This document shows, one piece after another, positions 44,152 to 54,228 of a stretch of DNA of 64,000 nt. Below the pieces are notes generated by a model. That model was not told the origin of the DNA. It worked only from the letters and a program-made list of their open reading frames with translations, and ran no database searches. The position numbers and the translations under genes were made by a program. The stretch is from assembly GCA_021792635.1 (NCBI GenBank), contig JAJYUH010000001.1, forward strand, positions 198,515 through 262,514, written 5' to 3'. The first letter of the stretch is position 1; every line of letters begins with the position of its first letter. This DNA is from Natronospirales bacterium (GTDB lineage Bacteria > Pseudomonadota > Gammaproteobacteria > Natronospirales > REEB76).

Positions 44152-45585
44152 CTAGAAAAAGGGTTGCTCCCGCAACGTGGTGCGGGCCAGCCACTTCTCG
44201 CCTTTTGCCACGGGCTCGCCGCTATGCAGCGTCATGGGATCCGTGATTCCCGCCGGCAGGCAGTTGAAGTGGCACAAGGCCATGCGCGGCCGGCCGGCGA
44301 TTTTCATCTTGAGCTTGATATAGTGGGTCTCGCCGCCTTCCTCGGGCGCGCGCAAATACACCAGGAAGGAGGCGACCCGTTGCCCTGATTTATCCCCTAT
44401 GCGGCGATTATATTCCAGCCGCGCCTCGTCAAAATAATCCACATGCGCCGCATAGCGGTCCGATGACTGGTAGCGCAATACCGATAAAGGTTCCACGTGC
44501 CTCGGCGGCAGTTTGAAGGCCCGGGCGATACGCCGCTCGATATTGCGCACCGCGGCATCACAGAAAGCCGGCAGAAATGTGGCGGCATGGCCGGTAAAGG
44601 CGGTATGTTCATGGGACAGATGGTCCAGCGTGTGCTCCTTGGCGGACCGCATGTCGTGAGCAGAGAGCGCCATCAGGTGCGCCGCCTCGCTTTTCGAGAT
44701 AAATTCATCCACGGTAAAAATGCGCGGCTGTTCGCACACCGTCACCGGTTGATCCGGCGCATGCCGATCGCGGTCGTGGTCGTCTGCGCCATCCGCCTGT
44801 TGCAGACGTTTTGCCGCATCCAGTGAAAACCCGTCCACTCCCAGCGCGGCAAAGTTCTGTTCCACAACAGCACGGTAGGCCTCAATTGAGGTCGTTGCGC
44901 CCGGGGTTCTGCCGAGTGCATATTGCAGCGCGGTGAAATTTGCCCCGATGGCGGCAGTCAGTTCCCGCACCTGCATGCGTTCTGCATCAGACAGACGCGT
45001 CGTTAGCGTGTCCAGCTCCATCGTGCTGGTGGGATAATTCAGGCGCGCGGCATTAGCCATCCAGGCGCAGGCCTGTACCCGATTCGCCGGTGCGCCCAGA
45101 CCGGCGGCGTAACGCAAACCCAGATTGAAATACGCGCGCCCCTCACCCTGGGCAGCGGCTTTGAGATACAACGTGGTGGCTTGCACATCATCGGGTGGCA
45201 CCCCCAGGCCTTGCGTGTGCATATAGGCGAGATTACATTGCGCCATGGCATACGTCTGATTGGCCGTGCGCGCGTACCATTGGAATGCCTCTGCATCGTT
45301 TAGCAGCACGCCGCAACCGGTCATATAAAGATCCGCAAGACGGTCCTGTGCCGCTGGATGATTCTGTTCCGCGGCCAGCCTGTACCAGCGGGCCGCCTCC
45401 GTCGCGGCATCGGGGAGCAGATGCACCTGGCTGTATACATGCCCCAATGCCACCTGTGCTTCGAGAAAGCCCGCAGCGGCGGCTTTTTTCAGCAGTTCCA
45501 GCCCCTCGGTGAAGCCCGGGGTGCCGTACCGATTGCCGCTGACCAATGCTTCGCCTGTCTGGAACCAAGTTTCCGGCGTGCTCAT
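44152..45585 (-). CDS. Sel1-repeat protein with C-terminal prolyl-4-hydroxylase-like 2OG-Fe(II) oxygenase
   Basis: 477 residues. The first half has Sel1/TPR-like repeats (AAAAGFLEAQVALGHVYSQ, AAEQNHPAAQDRLADLYMTG, AQCNLAYMHTQGLGVPPDD, AYFNLGLRYAAGLGAP). The last ~200 residues form a P4H-type dioxygenase: Fe ligands HVDYFD (HxD) and the late LHSGEPV, with the 2OG-binding Lys in AKGEKWLARTT. It should hydroxylate a protein side chain; the Sel1 part may bind the target. ATG 45585 is the family-like start. Confidence 0.85.
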   Translation of the reverse strand: MSTPETWFQTGEALVSGNRYGTPGFTEGLELLKKAAAAGFLEAQVALGHVYSQVHLLPDAATEAARWYRLAAEQNHPAAQDRLADLYMTGCGVLLNDAEAFQWYARTANQTYAMAQCNLAYMHTQGLGVPPDDVQATTLYLKAAAQGEGRAYFNLGLRYAAGLGAPANRVQACAWMANAARLNYPTSTMELDTLTTRLSDAERMQVRELTAAIGANFTALQYALGRTPGATTSIEAYRAVVEQNFAALGVDGFSLDAAKRLQQADGADDHDRDRHAPDQPVTVCEQPRIFTVDEFISKSEAAHLMALSAHDMRSAKEHTLDHLSHEHTAFTGHAATFLPAFCDAAVRNIERRIARAFKLPPRHVEPLSVLRYQSSDRYAAHVDYFDEARLEYNRRIGDKSGQRVASFLVYLRAPEEGGETHYIKLKMKIAGRPRMALCHFNCLPAGITDPMTLHSGEPVAKGEKWLARTTLREQPFF

Positions 45586-45669
45586 GCGGGCAGTGTAGCA
45601 AACGCCCCGTAAACTTGGTCCGCCTGCATCTCTGGAGTAACCTGTACCCCCTTTTTTTGAGGCAACGGC

Positions 45670-46863
45670 ATGGATTTTCACGGCAAGCACATCCTGCTGG
45701 GTGTCAGCGGCGGCATCAGTGTGTACAAAAGCCCGGAACTGGTACGCCGCATGCGGGATGCGGGTGCCGAGGTGCAGGTGGTGATGACCCAAGGCGCGCG
45801 GCAGTTCGTCACGCCGCTTACCTTTCAGGCAGTGTCCGGTCATGCGGTGCGTACGGAACTCTGGGACACCGCCGCCGAATTTGCCATGGGCCACATCGAG
45901 CTCGCCCGCTGGGCGCACCTGGTGCTGGTCGCGCCGGCTACCGCAGATTTCATGGCGCGCCTCGCTCACGGTCTCGCCGATGACCTGCTTACCACCCTGT
46001 GTCTTGCCACGGAAGCGCCTGTGGTGCTGGCACCGGCCATGAACCGGGTTATGTGGGAGAACGCGGCCACGCAGGAGAATGTACGTCGTCTCATGGAACG
46101 TGGCGTGCGTCTGCTGGGTCCGGTGGAAGGTGAGCTTGCGGAAGGCGAGGTGGGCATGGGTCGCATGCTGGAGCCCACGGAGATCATCGTCACGTTGCGG
46201 GGTGAGGACCAGGCGCTATTAAAGGGCGTACGCGTCTTGGTGACGGCGGGCCCAACGCATGAGCCCATTGATCCGGTGCGTTATGTGAGCAATCGCAGTT
46301 CCGGCAAGATGGGATTTGCTGTAGCCCGTGCCGCAGCCGAGGCGGGTGCCGGGGTTACGCTGATCAGCGGCCCGGTGCATCTCGCCACGCCGAGGGGGGT
46401 GCAGCGGGTGCAGGTGGAGACCGCCGCGGAGATGCACGCAGCGGTGATGCGCGAGGCGGCGCAGACGGATATCTTCATCGCCGCTGCGGCAATCGCTGAT
46501 TATGCGCCCATGGAAATTGCCCGGGAGAAAATCAAGAAGCGCAGCGCCAATCTGGAGTTGCAACTGACAAAAACCCCGGACATTTTGCTGCAGGTAACCG
46601 CACGGGTTCCGCGGCCTTTCACCGTGGGATTTGCCGCAGAAACGGAAAAACTCGAGGCTCATGCCAGAGAAAAGCTGGAAAAGAAGCGTCTTGATATGGT
46701 GGCCGCAAACTGGGTGGGGAACGGCCGTGGTTTTGACCGGGATGACAACGCGCTTGCGGTCTACTGGAAGGACGGCGCCGCAGAACTTGACAACGCGCCC
46801 AAGATTGAATTGGCACGGCGGCTTATCCGCCTGGTCGCCGAGCAGTATTCACGCGACCGTTAA
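45670..46863 (+). CDS. coaBC: Bifunctional phosphopantothenoylcysteine decarboxylase / phosphopantothenate-cysteine ligase CoaBC
   Basis: 397 residues. The CoaC flavoprotein half shows [20 protein letters not shown], a catalytic His in [17 protein letters not shown] and PAMNRVMWE; the CoaB half shows [25 protein letters not shown] and [12 protein letters not shown]. It makes 4'-phosphopantetheine, the CoaD substrate. dut follows 45 bases later, the classical dfp-dut pair. Confidence 0.96.
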   Translation: MDFHGKHILLGVSGGISVYKSPELVRRMRDAGAEVQVVMTQGARQFVTPLTFQAVSGHAVRTELWDTAAEFAMGHIELARWAHLVLVAPATADFMARLAHGLADDLLTTLCLATEAPVVLAPAMNRVMWENAATQENVRRLMERGVRLLGPVEGELAEGEVGMGRMLEPTEIIVTLRGEDQALLKGVRVLVTAGPTHEPIDPVRYVSNRSSGKMGFAVARAAAEAGAGVTLISGPVHLATPRGVQRVQVETAAEMHAAVMREAAQTDIFIAAAAIADYAPMEIAREKIKKRSANLELQLTKTPDILLQVTARVPRPFTVGFAAETEKLEAHAREKLEKKRLDMVAANWVGNGRGFDRDDNALAVYWKDGAAELDNAPKIELARRLIRLVAEQYSRDR

Positions 46864-46908
46864 ATATCGTTTCAATTTTTCATCACCCCACTGCCTGGAT
46901 GGATTCTC

Positions 46909-47364
46909 ATGCACGCGATCAAAGTGAAGATTCTGGATGCGCGTATCGGCAAGGAATTTCCTATGCCCCAGTATGCCACGGCGGGTTCCGCCGGCATGGA
47001 TGTGCGTGCCTGTCTCGCCGAGCCACTGGTACTCAAGCCCGGCGACACAGCCCTGATTGCATCCGGTATCGCCATCCATATTGGCGACCCCGGGCACGCG
47101 GCCATGCTGCTGCCGCGCTCAGGGCTCGGTCACAAGCACGGCATCGTGCTGGGCAATCTCGTGGGCCTGATTGATTCCGATTACCAGGGGGAGGTCATGG
47201 TTTCCTGCTGGAACCGCGGTGACGCACCTTTTACCATCCAGCCGGGCGAGCGCATCGCGCAGATGATCATCGTGCCGGTGGTGCAGGCCCGCTTTGAGAT
47301 TGTCAACGAATTCACCGGAAGCGCACGCGGTGCGGGCGGGTTCGGCCATTCGGGGCGTGACTAG
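46909..47364 (+). CDS. dut: Deoxyuridine 5'-triphosphate nucleotidohydrolase Dut
   Basis: Trimeric dUTPase of 151 residues. The five motifs are seen in order: [48 protein letters not shown] and the flexible tail [10 protein letters not shown]. It removes dUTP and supplies dUMP for thymidylate. Length is normal. Confidence 0.97.
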   Translation: MHAIKVKILDARIGKEFPMPQYATAGSAGMDVRACLAEPLVLKPGDTALIASGIAIHIGDPGHAAMLLPRSGLGHKHGIVLGNLVGLIDSDYQGEVMVSCWNRGDAPFTIQPGERIAQMIIVPVVQARFEIVNEFTGSARGAGGFGHSGRD

Positions 47365-47442
47365 CGGGTTGTTTTCCGGTGTATCGGAAGCGAAACACTT
47401 GCCGATGCTGCCGGCGGCGTACCCGGGCGACGGTCTTACAGC

Positions 47443-48093
47443 TCAGTTGCCGCCGCTGTCGACCGGGTTCCGGGTGAGCTGCCGGAAGCGTTTGATATAG
47501 GCGGTGAAGCGCGTCTGTGTATCCTGTTTCTGCTGCTGTTGCTGCAGCAACAGTTTCTGGTCGGTTACCAGCCGCCGCTGACTCTTGTCCAGTTGTTCTT
47601 CCACATAGGGAGGTACGGGTTTGCCGGCATGCTTGAGGTCCGCCATGCGCTCCTGGTATTCCGCCACCGTGTTCTGCAGACCGTTAATGGCGCTTTTGGT
47701 CACATTAATCTGTGATTCCATGGCGGCAAGCCGGCTGTTGCGGTCGCGCTTGATGTCCGCCACCGAGGTGTATGTATCCAGCAGCATCTGATCATTTAAC
47801 TGCTGCAGCTTTTCCGCCTTCTCCCGCTGCGCGGCAGCGGCCTTTTCCTGTTCTTCCTTGGCGAGTTCTTCCGGCGTTTTCTGGGCGGAAACCTTCTTTA
47901 CCACAATGCCTTCGCTGTTGAGCACATCCAGCTTCTGGTTGGCATATTCAGGTGGCACGCTGCTGCCGTAATGCACCACACCGTTCTTGTCCACCCACTT
48001 GTAGAGTTTGGGGGTCTGTTGCCCGAGGGCGCCCGCCGCGCACAGGGCCGCGAGTAGCGCCGCCACTGCGGGTAAAAATATCCGTGTTTTCAT
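47443..48093 (-). CDS. Secreted DUF4124 coiled-coil protein
   Basis: 216 residues. A signal peptide (to GALGQ) is followed by the DUF4124 motif LYKWVDKNGVVHYGSSVPP, then a long Lys/Glu/Gln-rich coiled coil ending in a Gln run (QQQQQK). DUF4124 proteins are periplasmic and of unknown role. ATG 48093 gives the signal peptide; it lies downstream of pyrE on the same strand, 75 bases away. Confidence 0.8.
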   Translation of the reverse strand: MKTRIFLPAVAALLAALCAAGALGQQTPKLYKWVDKNGVVHYGSSVPPEYANQKLDVLNSEGIVVKKVSAQKTPEELAKEEQEKAAAAQREKAEKLQQLNDQMLLDTYTSVADIKRDRNSRLAAMESQINVTKSAINGLQNTVAEYQERMADLKHAGKPVPPYVEEQLDKSQRRLVTDQKLLLQQQQQKQDTQTRFTAYIKRFRQLTRNPVDSGGN

Positions 48094-48167
48094 GCGACTA
48101 ACCGTGAATATTTGCGGAATACAGAGAATGCTGAAGTATAGCATCGTCTGCCGGGATGCTTGCCGGT

Positions 48168-48809
48168 TCAGGCGCCGTAGCTGCGACGATACTCCTCCAG
48201 TGCGGCCACTGCATCGCTCATGTCCGGGCGGCCGTGCAACCAGACGATGATATCTTCGAGGCGGGCGATGGCAGCCACCTCGAGGCCGTGGCTGTGGCGC
48301 AATTCGGAGACGGCAGACCGTTCGCCCCGACCCTGTTCCTGCCGGTCCAGGGCGATGATAAGACCCGCCGGTGTTGCGCCCGCCTGTCGGATTATATGCA
48401 CGGATTCACGCACGGCCGTACCGGCGGTAATCACGTCGTCAATAATGAGCGCCCGGCCTTGAAGCGGCGCACCGACCAGCAGGCCGCCCTCGCCGTGATC
48501 CTTGATTTCCTTGCGGTTGAAGCAGTAAGGCACATCGCGGCCATGATGCTCGGCCAGCGCCGCCGCCGTCACCGTGGCAAGCGGGATGCCCTTGTAGGCG
48601 GGGCCGAACAGCATGTCAAAACCGATACCGGATTCCACCACCGCCCGGGCGTAGAAGCGGCCGAGTGCGACGAGCGTCGCGCCGCTGTTAAACAGACCCG
48701 CGTTGAAAAAATAAGGACTCTTGCGCCCCGATTTCAGGGTGAACTCGCCGAAGCGCAACACCCCGCGTGCAAAAGCGAATTCCAGAAACTGGCGGCGATA
48801 GTCCTGCAT
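48168..48809 (-). CDS. pyrE: Orotate phosphoribosyltransferase PyrE
   Basis: 213 residues; joins orotate to PRPP in pyrimidine synthesis. [19 protein letters not shown] and the PRPP loop [17 protein letters not shown] identify it; [11 protein letters not shown] is the substrate flap region. ATG 48809 gives the normal N-terminus [12 protein letters not shown]. It is divergent from the exonuclease gene, as in many gammaproteobacteria. Confidence 0.96.
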   Translation of the reverse strand: MQDYRRQFLEFAFARGVLRFGEFTLKSGRKSPYFFNAGLFNSGATLVALGRFYARAVVESGIGFDMLFGPAYKGIPLATVTAAALAEHHGRDVPYCFNRKEIKDHGEGGLLVGAPLQGRALIIDDVITAGTAVRESVHIIRQAGATPAGLIIALDRQEQGRGERSAVSELRHSHGLEVAAIARLEDIIVWLHGRPDMSDAVAALEEYRRSYGA

Positions 48810-49057
48810 GGTCTGCACGTGCGTCCGCGAACCGGTCGGGTATGATACACGCTTTGTTTTCCGCGCAACGCGGGCCGCGGCGCAGCAGGATTTTGCTGCG
48901 TCAGGCGGCCGCTCAAACGCTGGAAGCGGGGTGGACAGGATATCTGCCCGGATCACAAATTCGGCAGCAGTGCAGTGTGCCGCCTGGCGGGCATCGCGGA
49001 GATAATGCGTGTCGCAACCGCGCAATTTTTCTGCATGTATGTTTCTGAGGGTCTGGT

Positions 49058-49831
49058 ATGCGCGTTATCACACTCAATGTCAACGGTATCCGTTCCGCCG
49101 CCCGCAAGGGGTTGTTTGACTGGTTGCCTCGACAGCGGGCGGAAGTGGTATGCCTGCAGGAGACCAAGGCGCAGGAACACCAGCTTGTGGATTCCGCCTT
49201 CCGGCCCGACGGCTACCATTGCTTTTATTTCGACGCGCAGAAGCAAGGTTATGCCGGCACCGCCCTGTTCACGCGGGTGGAACCGGAAGAGGTGATTATG
49301 GGATTCGGCGAGCGGGAATTTGACGCCGAGGGCCGTTATCTGGAGGCGCGTTTCAGGAACCTGTCGGTGGTGTCCCTGTATCTGCCCTCCGGTTCCGCGG
49401 GTCCCGAACGCCAAGTCTCCAAGGAGCGTTTTCTGAAGGCATTCATGCCGTATCTGCAGGCGCTGCGCCGCAAAAACCGCGCGTACATCCTGTGCGGTGA
49501 CTGGAACATCGCCCACCGGGAGATTGATCTCAGGAACTGGAAGGGTAATCAGAAAAATTCCGGCTTTCTACCCCATGAACGTGCCTGGATGGATAAGCTG
49601 TTCGGGGTTGCCGGCTTTGTTGATGCCTTCCGCGTGGTGGAGCCGCGCCCGGAGCAATACACCTGGTGGTCGAATCGCGGCCAGGCCTGGGCCAGGAACG
49701 TGGGCTGGCGCATTGATTACCAGGTCATCACGCCGGACCTGAGGAGCGCGGTGAAAAAGGCTTCCATCTACAAAGAGCAGCGTTTCTCCGATCACGCGCC
49801 CCTGGTCATGGATTACGCACGCAGCCTGTGA
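49058..49831 (+). CDS. xthA: Exodeoxyribonuclease III (AP endonuclease)
   Basis: 257 residues of the ExoIII/APE1 family for base-excision repair. Active-site motifs: [49 protein letters not shown] and [10 protein letters not shown]. Mg-binding and catalytic residues are in place. Its stop shares bases with the start of the AmpG-like gene (GTGA), so the two are co-translated. Confidence 0.95.
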   Translation: MRVITLNVNGIRSAARKGLFDWLPRQRAEVVCLQETKAQEHQLVDSAFRPDGYHCFYFDAQKQGYAGTALFTRVEPEEVIMGFGEREFDAEGRYLEARFRNLSVVSLYLPSGSAGPERQVSKERFLKAFMPYLQALRRKNRAYILCGDWNIAHREIDLRNWKGNQKNSGFLPHERAWMDKLFGVAGFVDAFRVVEPRPEQYTWWSNRGQAWARNVGWRIDYQVITPDLRSAVKKASIYKEQRFSDHAPLVMDYARSL

Positions 49832-51120
49832 ATACCCCACCTGAGGCGAAAATCTTGAAGGTGAACGCGCTCGCGGAACTGGCACGCACCTGCTGGAACC
49901 GCCGCATCGGCATCACACTGTTGCTGGGGTTTTCCTCCGGTCTGCCGCTGGCGCTGTCCGGCTCGACCCTGCAGGCCTGGCTCGCGACCCTGCATGTGGA
50001 TGTGGGGACCATCGGCCTGTTCTCGCTGGTGGGACTGCCCTATTCTCTCAAATTCCTGTGGGCGCCGGTAATGGACCGTTACGTGCCGCCCTTCATGGGC
50101 CGGCGCCGCGGCTGGATACTGCTTGCACAATTGGCGTTGGCGTTGATCCTGGCGGCAATGGCGGTAACTGACCCGCTGACCAGCCTCTGGCGCATGGGGA
50201 TTCTGGCCTTCGCGCTGGCGTTTGCTTCCGCTTCCCAGGATATCGTCTATAACGCCTACTTCACGGACATTCTGCGGCCCGCCGAGCGCGGTCTCGGCGC
50301 GGCAGTGCAGGCAGGCGGCTACCGGCTCGCCATGATCGTGGCCGGCGCACTGGTGTTGATCCTTTCGGACCGCGTCGGCTGGCGCAGCAGCTATCTGCTG
50401 ATGGCGCTGCTCATGCTGCTAGCCATGATTCCCACTTGCATCGGACCAGAACCGGAAAACACGGTTACACCGCCGCGCACGTTGACGCAGGCGGTGGTGG
50501 CGCCGTTACGGGAACTTACCGTCCGCCGCGGCGCCATGGGATTGCTGTTGCTGGTGGTGCTGTACAAGTTTGGCGACTGGTTTTCGGGCCCGCTTACCAA
50601 CGTGTTTCTGATCGAGGGGCTGCATTTCACCGCTACCGATGTGGGCGTGGTCAACAAGGGCTTCGGTCTGGCGGCTACGATAGTGGGTGTGTTCCTGGGC
50701 GGCGTACTGATGGCGCGGCTGACGCTATTCCGCGCATTACTTTACTTCGGCGTCCTGCAAGCGGCATCCATCCTCACTTTCCTGGCGCTGTCCCTCATCG
50801 GCCACAACTACGCTGCCATGGTGCTGGCGGTGGGCGTGGAAAATCTCGCCTGGGGTATGGGTACGGCGGCATTTATCGCCTACATCATGGCGCTCTGCGA
50901 TCACCGCTACACGGCATTCCAGTTTGCCTTGCTGTCGGCGCTGGATTCCATATCGCGGGTGCTGCTTGGGCCGGCCGCGGGGTACGTGGCGCAGGACGCC
51001 GGCTGGAGCGTGCTGTTTATCGTGAGTGCGCTGCTGGCGTTGCCGGGACTCGTGCTGCTGGTGCTGCTGCACCGACGTATCCACGAGACCGAATTCCGCA
51101 ACGCTCCGTACCACGCCTGA
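49828..51120 (+). CDS. ampG: AmpG-like muropeptide permease (MFS)
   Basis: 430 residues with about 12 membrane helices. LLLGFSSGLPLALSGSTLQAW, VGLPYSLKFLWAPVMDR, ASASQDIVYNAYFTDIL and FSGPLTNVFLIEG match AmpG. It brings anhydro-muropeptides into the cytoplasm for recycling, upstream of AnmK. GTG start overlaps the exonuclease stop by 4 bases. Confidence 0.9.
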   Translation: MNTPPEAKILKVNALAELARTCWNRRIGITLLLGFSSGLPLALSGSTLQAWLATLHVDVGTIGLFSLVGLPYSLKFLWAPVMDRYVPPFMGRRRGWILLAQLALALILAAMAVTDPLTSLWRMGILAFALAFASASQDIVYNAYFTDILRPAERGLGAAVQAGGYRLAMIVAGALVLILSDRVGWRSSYLLMALLMLLAMIPTCIGPEPENTVTPPRTLTQAVVAPLRELTVRRGAMGLLLLVVLYKFGDWFSGPLTNVFLIEGLHFTATDVGVVNKGFGLAATIVGVFLGGVLMARLTLFRALLYFGVLQAASILTFLALSLIGHNYAAMVLAVGVENLAWGMGTAAFIAYIMALCDHRYTAFQFALLSALDSISRVLLGPAAGYVAQDAGWSVLFIVSALLALPGLVLLVLLHRRIHETEFRNAPYHA

Positions 51121-51129
51121 CGGCGTTTC

Positions 51130-51543
51130 TCAATGCAGCCGGCCCAGGGGTTTTTCTGCGCGGTTCTGCACTGCGATGGGTGAGGCATGATGCAGGATCA
51201 TGCGCCAGCCGTCCTGGGTGAGTTGATAAATGTTGGTGGCCACCATGGGCTGGCGCTCGCCGCTTTCCCCCGGCACCCTGATGTGTTCCTGCAGCACATG
51301 GATGGCGAGCAGCGCATCCTGGGTACGGCTCACCTCCGCCAGGCGGAAACGCAGGCCGTTGCCGCCGCGGAACATATCCGCCCAACCGGCACGCACTATC
51401 CGATAACCGGTAAGCTTCGGTCCCACGGGGTGCACACAGATGACCGATTCACTTTCCAGCCACACGGCCATCATGGCCTCCAGATTGGCGTTGGCGAAGG
51501 CAGTGTAAAATGCGTCTTCCGCTTCGTCGGGGGTGGCGAACAT
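51130..51543 (-). CDS. SnoaL/NTF2-like (DUF4440-type) protein
   Basis: 137 residues with the alpha+beta barrel pattern of the NTF2 superfamily: DEAEDAFYTAFANANLEAMMAVW, ICVHPVGPKLTGYRIVRAGW, ATNIYQLTQDGWRMILHHAS. Such proteins are often enzymes or binding proteins of unknown substrate. It converges with the AmpG gene, ending 9 bases from its stop. Confidence 0.8.
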   Translation of the reverse strand: MFATPDEAEDAFYTAFANANLEAMMAVWLESESVICVHPVGPKLTGYRIVRAGWADMFRGGNGLRFRLAEVSRTQDALLAIHVLQEHIRVPGESGERQPMVATNIYQLTQDGWRMILHHASPIAVQNRAEKPLGRLH

Positions 51544-51621
51544 GCTGTCACCGTATTCCGGATGGAGCGCAGACGATAGAAGAAAATCCGCAGCCTTGCA
51601 AAGCGCGCCACCCAAGCCGTC

Positions 51622-51978
51622 ATGTCCGCCGTCCTGCGTCACGTCATCTGCCTGCTCACGGAAATTCCAGATCCGGGCGCGCGCGGTTTTTCCCAGCCGG
51701 GGGCGCGATTCCCGGACGAATATTTTCTGGTACGGCGCGGTGCAGCGGTGTGCGCCTATCACAATGTCTGCCCGCACGCCGGCAACTTCCTTAATTGGAA
51801 AGCGGATGCCTTTCTGACCCGCGACAAATCCCTGATCATGTGCGCGGCCCACGGCGCGCTGTTTAACCCGGCCAGCGGCGTCTGCGTGGCCGGACCGTGT
51901 CAGGGACAGGCGCTTGCGGCGTTGCCGGTGGCGGTGGAGGAGGGCATGGTGGTCGCTTACTTCGGCCCGCTTGCGTGA
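51622..51978 (+). CDS. Small Rieske [2Fe-2S] protein
   Basis: 118 residues. The Rieske motifs are CPHAGN (CxH) and MCAAHGALF (CxxH), with AYHNVCPH before and NPASGVCVAGPC after. No membrane anchor, so it is a soluble ferredoxin-like Rieske protein. It is divergent from the NTF2-like gene, a pairing seen in related genomes by my recollection; the redox partner is unknown. Confidence 0.88.
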   Translation: MSAVLRHVICLLTEIPDPGARGFSQPGARFPDEYFLVRRGAAVCAYHNVCPHAGNFLNWKADAFLTRDKSLIMCAAHGALFNPASGVCVAGPCQGQALAALPVAVEEGMVVAYFGPLA

Positions 51979-52059
51979 TTGTACGCAACGCCCATGGCGG
52001 CGGATGCCGGGATACTTGAAAAGGCGTGTTCGGTTTGCGGTGCGTGCGGGGAGTGAGAT

Positions 52060-52353
52060 CTAGTAATCCAGGTGGTCGAGAGGATTGGCCCACAGCTCGT
52101 GACGCTCCTCATCCAAATCCACGCCGTAATCCTCACGCTCGATATCGAGGGAGCCGGACCAGTCCTCCGGTGGATCCACGGGCTTTAGCTGCAACTCCTC
52201 CCAGCCATCCACATCCAGTTCCTCCAGAGTGCCGTCGAAATACTGTACCTCGATGGTGCCATCCTCGTCATCCACGGCCACCACTTCAAAGGTGACGCCC
52301 TGGGCATCGGCGTACCATTCCCCAACAGCAGGTTTTAATGGTTCCGGTTCCAT
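52060..52353 (-). CDS. Small acidic DUF6763-type protein
   Basis: 97 residues, strongly acidic. VGEWYADAQGVTFEVVAVDD, GTIEVQYFDGTLEELD and DWSGSLDIEREDYGVD are the conserved pattern of this small gammaproteobacterial family; a Tudor- or SH3-like barrel is possible. Function unknown. ATG 52353 is chosen as the family start. Confidence 0.75.
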   Translation of the reverse strand: MEPEPLKPAVGEWYADAQGVTFEVVAVDDEDGTIEVQYFDGTLEELDVDGWEELQLKPVDPPEDWSGSLDIEREDYGVDLDEERHELWANPLDHLDY

Positions 52354-52618
52354 GAGATTGCTACCATGTGAAATACACACTTCCCACCGGGGATGGCGGC
52401 TTTTTGCAGGCGGAGGGTGTGAGCCCGTAAACGCTCAGGCAGCCGGTCATGCGCGCGGTGCGTGCCTATGTTATAGAACTAGACCGTGCGCAAAGCAAGC
52501 AGGCACGACAGCCGCGTGGAACATCACGGGGAACATGCACCGGGATGATCTGAGAACGAATCCAGAATGGGCGTGTAGTTGTGTGTAAACGTTCGGAATT
52601 TCGCGCACAGGATGCTGG

Positions 52619-53248
52619 ATGATGCTGGAAAAATTTGTCAACATGTTCATCATGCTGTTCGTGGTGGTGGACCCCATCGGGGTCACGCCCTTGTTCGGAG
52701 CGCTCACTCGCAGCGGCGGCCACGTGTATCGCCGGCGCATGGCGTTCAAGAGTACGCTGCTGGCCGCCGCCATTTTGCTCATATTCGCCTGCATCGGCGA
52801 CTGGCTGCTCAAAGCCTTGGGTGTATCCATTCCGGCTTTCAAGATCGCGGGCGGTATCCTGCTGTTTCTCATTGCCATTGACATGGTGTTCGCACGCCAA
52901 TCCGGCGGCCGGTCCGCCACCACACGGGAAGAGGAAGAGGCGCGTTTCAAGGAAGACATTTCAGTATTCCCGCTGGCGTTTCCGCTCATCGCCGGCCCCG
53001 GGGCGCTGGCTACCATCCTGCTCATGGTGAGCGAGACCCGTGGCCATATGGTGTATTTCATCGGCGTGATCGCAGTGCTGCTATTGGTGCTCGCCGTCAC
53101 CCTCGCCTGCCTGCTCGTCGCCGGACGCCTGATGAAGCTCCTCGGCGAAACCGGCGCCAACGTAGTGGGGCGACTGTTCGGCGTGATTCTGGCGGCGCTG
53201 GCGGTGCAGTTTGTGATGGACGGCATCCACGCGGGGTTTTTCAGTTAG
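52619..53248 (+). CDS. MarC-family membrane protein
   Basis: 209 residues with six helices. FVNMFIMLFVVVDPIGVTPLF is the family's N-terminal motif; ISVFPLAFPLIAGPGALATI and GRLFGVILAALAVQFVMDG follow. MarC/NAAT-like proteins are of unclear function. Start at ATG 52619 or 52622. Confidence 0.9.
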   Translation: MMLEKFVNMFIMLFVVVDPIGVTPLFGALTRSGGHVYRRRMAFKSTLLAAAILLIFACIGDWLLKALGVSIPAFKIAGGILLFLIAIDMVFARQSGGRSATTREEEEARFKEDISVFPLAFPLIAGPGALATILLMVSETRGHMVYFIGVIAVLLLVLAVTLACLLVAGRLMKLLGETGANVVGRLFGVILAALAVQFVMDGIHAGFFS

Positions 53249-53313
53249 ACGGCTTTCATCCTTGTCCCTGCTCTTCCGCACGGGGGAAGGCAGGATACGG
53301 GGATATTCTCCTT

Positions 53314-53329
53314 CTCCCGCTGGCGGGAG
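53314..53329. repeat. Short C-rich/G-rich hairpin
   Basis: CTCCCGC-TG-GCGGGAG, arms of 7. It resembles the hairpins at 9604, 20115 and 24326. It lies between the converging marC and trmB genes. Confidence 0.5.
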
Positions 53330-53391
53330 GGTGATTGCGCGGCCTGCGGCCGCGGCTTGTTGCAGATGACGGGTTCCGCACCCGCGCGGTG

Positions 53392-53425
53392 GGTGACTTT
53401 CTTTGCCCGTGCAAATAAAGTCACC
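53392..53425. repeat. Structured hairpin between marC and trmB
   Basis: GGTGACTTT pairs with AAAGTCACC, and inside it TTGC pairs with GCAA around CCGT. The T/A-rich arms and compact fold suggest a dispersed intergenic repeat or a bidirectional terminator for the two converging genes. Confidence 0.55.
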
Positions 53426-53536
53426 AAAGAAACGCGCCCGGGGATTCCGCGATTGCCGCTGTCCACATTCCCCATAACCACCTTTCCCCGAGCGGCAATG
53501 GCCTAGAAGAAGACCACACAGACCACAATGCCCCGG

Positions 53537-54184
53537 TCAGCGCCTCACGAATATCAGCTCACGTACCGGATGTCCCAACCTCAGGCCGCGGCGCTCAAAC
53601 TTGGTAAGCGGCCGCTCTGTCGGACGCGGAACATAACCGTCGCTGGGCGCGGCATTGATAAAGTCGCTGCTTTGCGCCAGCACTGCCAGCATGTATTCGG
53701 CATAGTCCGGCCAGTCGGTGGCAAGAAGAAAACTGCCGCCGGATTTCAGCTTGCACGCTACCAGGGCGACAAATTCCGGTTGCAGCAGACGGCGCTTGTG
53801 ATGGCGCTGCTTGGGCCAGGGATCCGGGAAATACACCAGTACAGCGTCGAGGCTGGCATCGGGCACACAACGCCCCAGTACTTCAACCGCATCGGCGCAA
53901 ATCACCCGCACATTTTTAAGCGATTCTGCTTCGAGCGTCATGAGCAGGCGGCCGACGCCGGGGCGATGCACTTCGACGCCGAGAAAGTCCTCTTCGGAAT
54001 GGATGCGCGCCAGTTCGGCGAGCGTTTCGCCGTTGCCGAAACCGATTTCCAGCGTACGTTTTGTGTTGCGGCCGAAAATCCGGGTGAAATCAAATGCCCC
54101 TTGCGCAGGATCAAGTCCGTATTTCGGCAGCAGCGCATCCACGGCACGGCGTTGCGCCGGTGTCAGGCGGCCTTCGCGACGCAC
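53537..54184 (-). CDS. trmB: tRNA (guanine46-N7)-methyltransferase TrmB
   Basis: SAM motif TLEIGFGNGETLAELA, catalytic region VYFPDPWPKQRHHKRRLLQP and the end RGLRLGHPVREL identify TrmB. GTG 54184 is the first ordinary start codon (215 residues). However, the frame upstream still encodes PRRIRSF before VRREGR, and RRIRSFVRR is conserved at the N-terminus of TrmB. The true start is therefore likely further upstream, best at CTG 54232, which overlaps the thiG stop as CTGA. Confidence 0.92.
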   Translation of the reverse strand: MRREGRLTPAQRRAVDALLPKYGLDPAQGAFDFTRIFGRNTKRTLEIGFGNGETLAELARIHSEEDFLGVEVHRPGVGRLLMTLEAESLKNVRVICADAVEVLGRCVPDASLDAVLVYFPDPWPKQRHHKRRLLQPEFVALVACKLKSGGSFLLATDWPDYAEYMLAVLAQSSDFINAAPSDGYVPRPTERPLTKFERRGLRLGHPVRELIFVRR

Positions 54185-54228
54185 GAAGCTGCGAATGCGG
54201 CGCGGTACCGGCGGCGATGCTGGATGGG

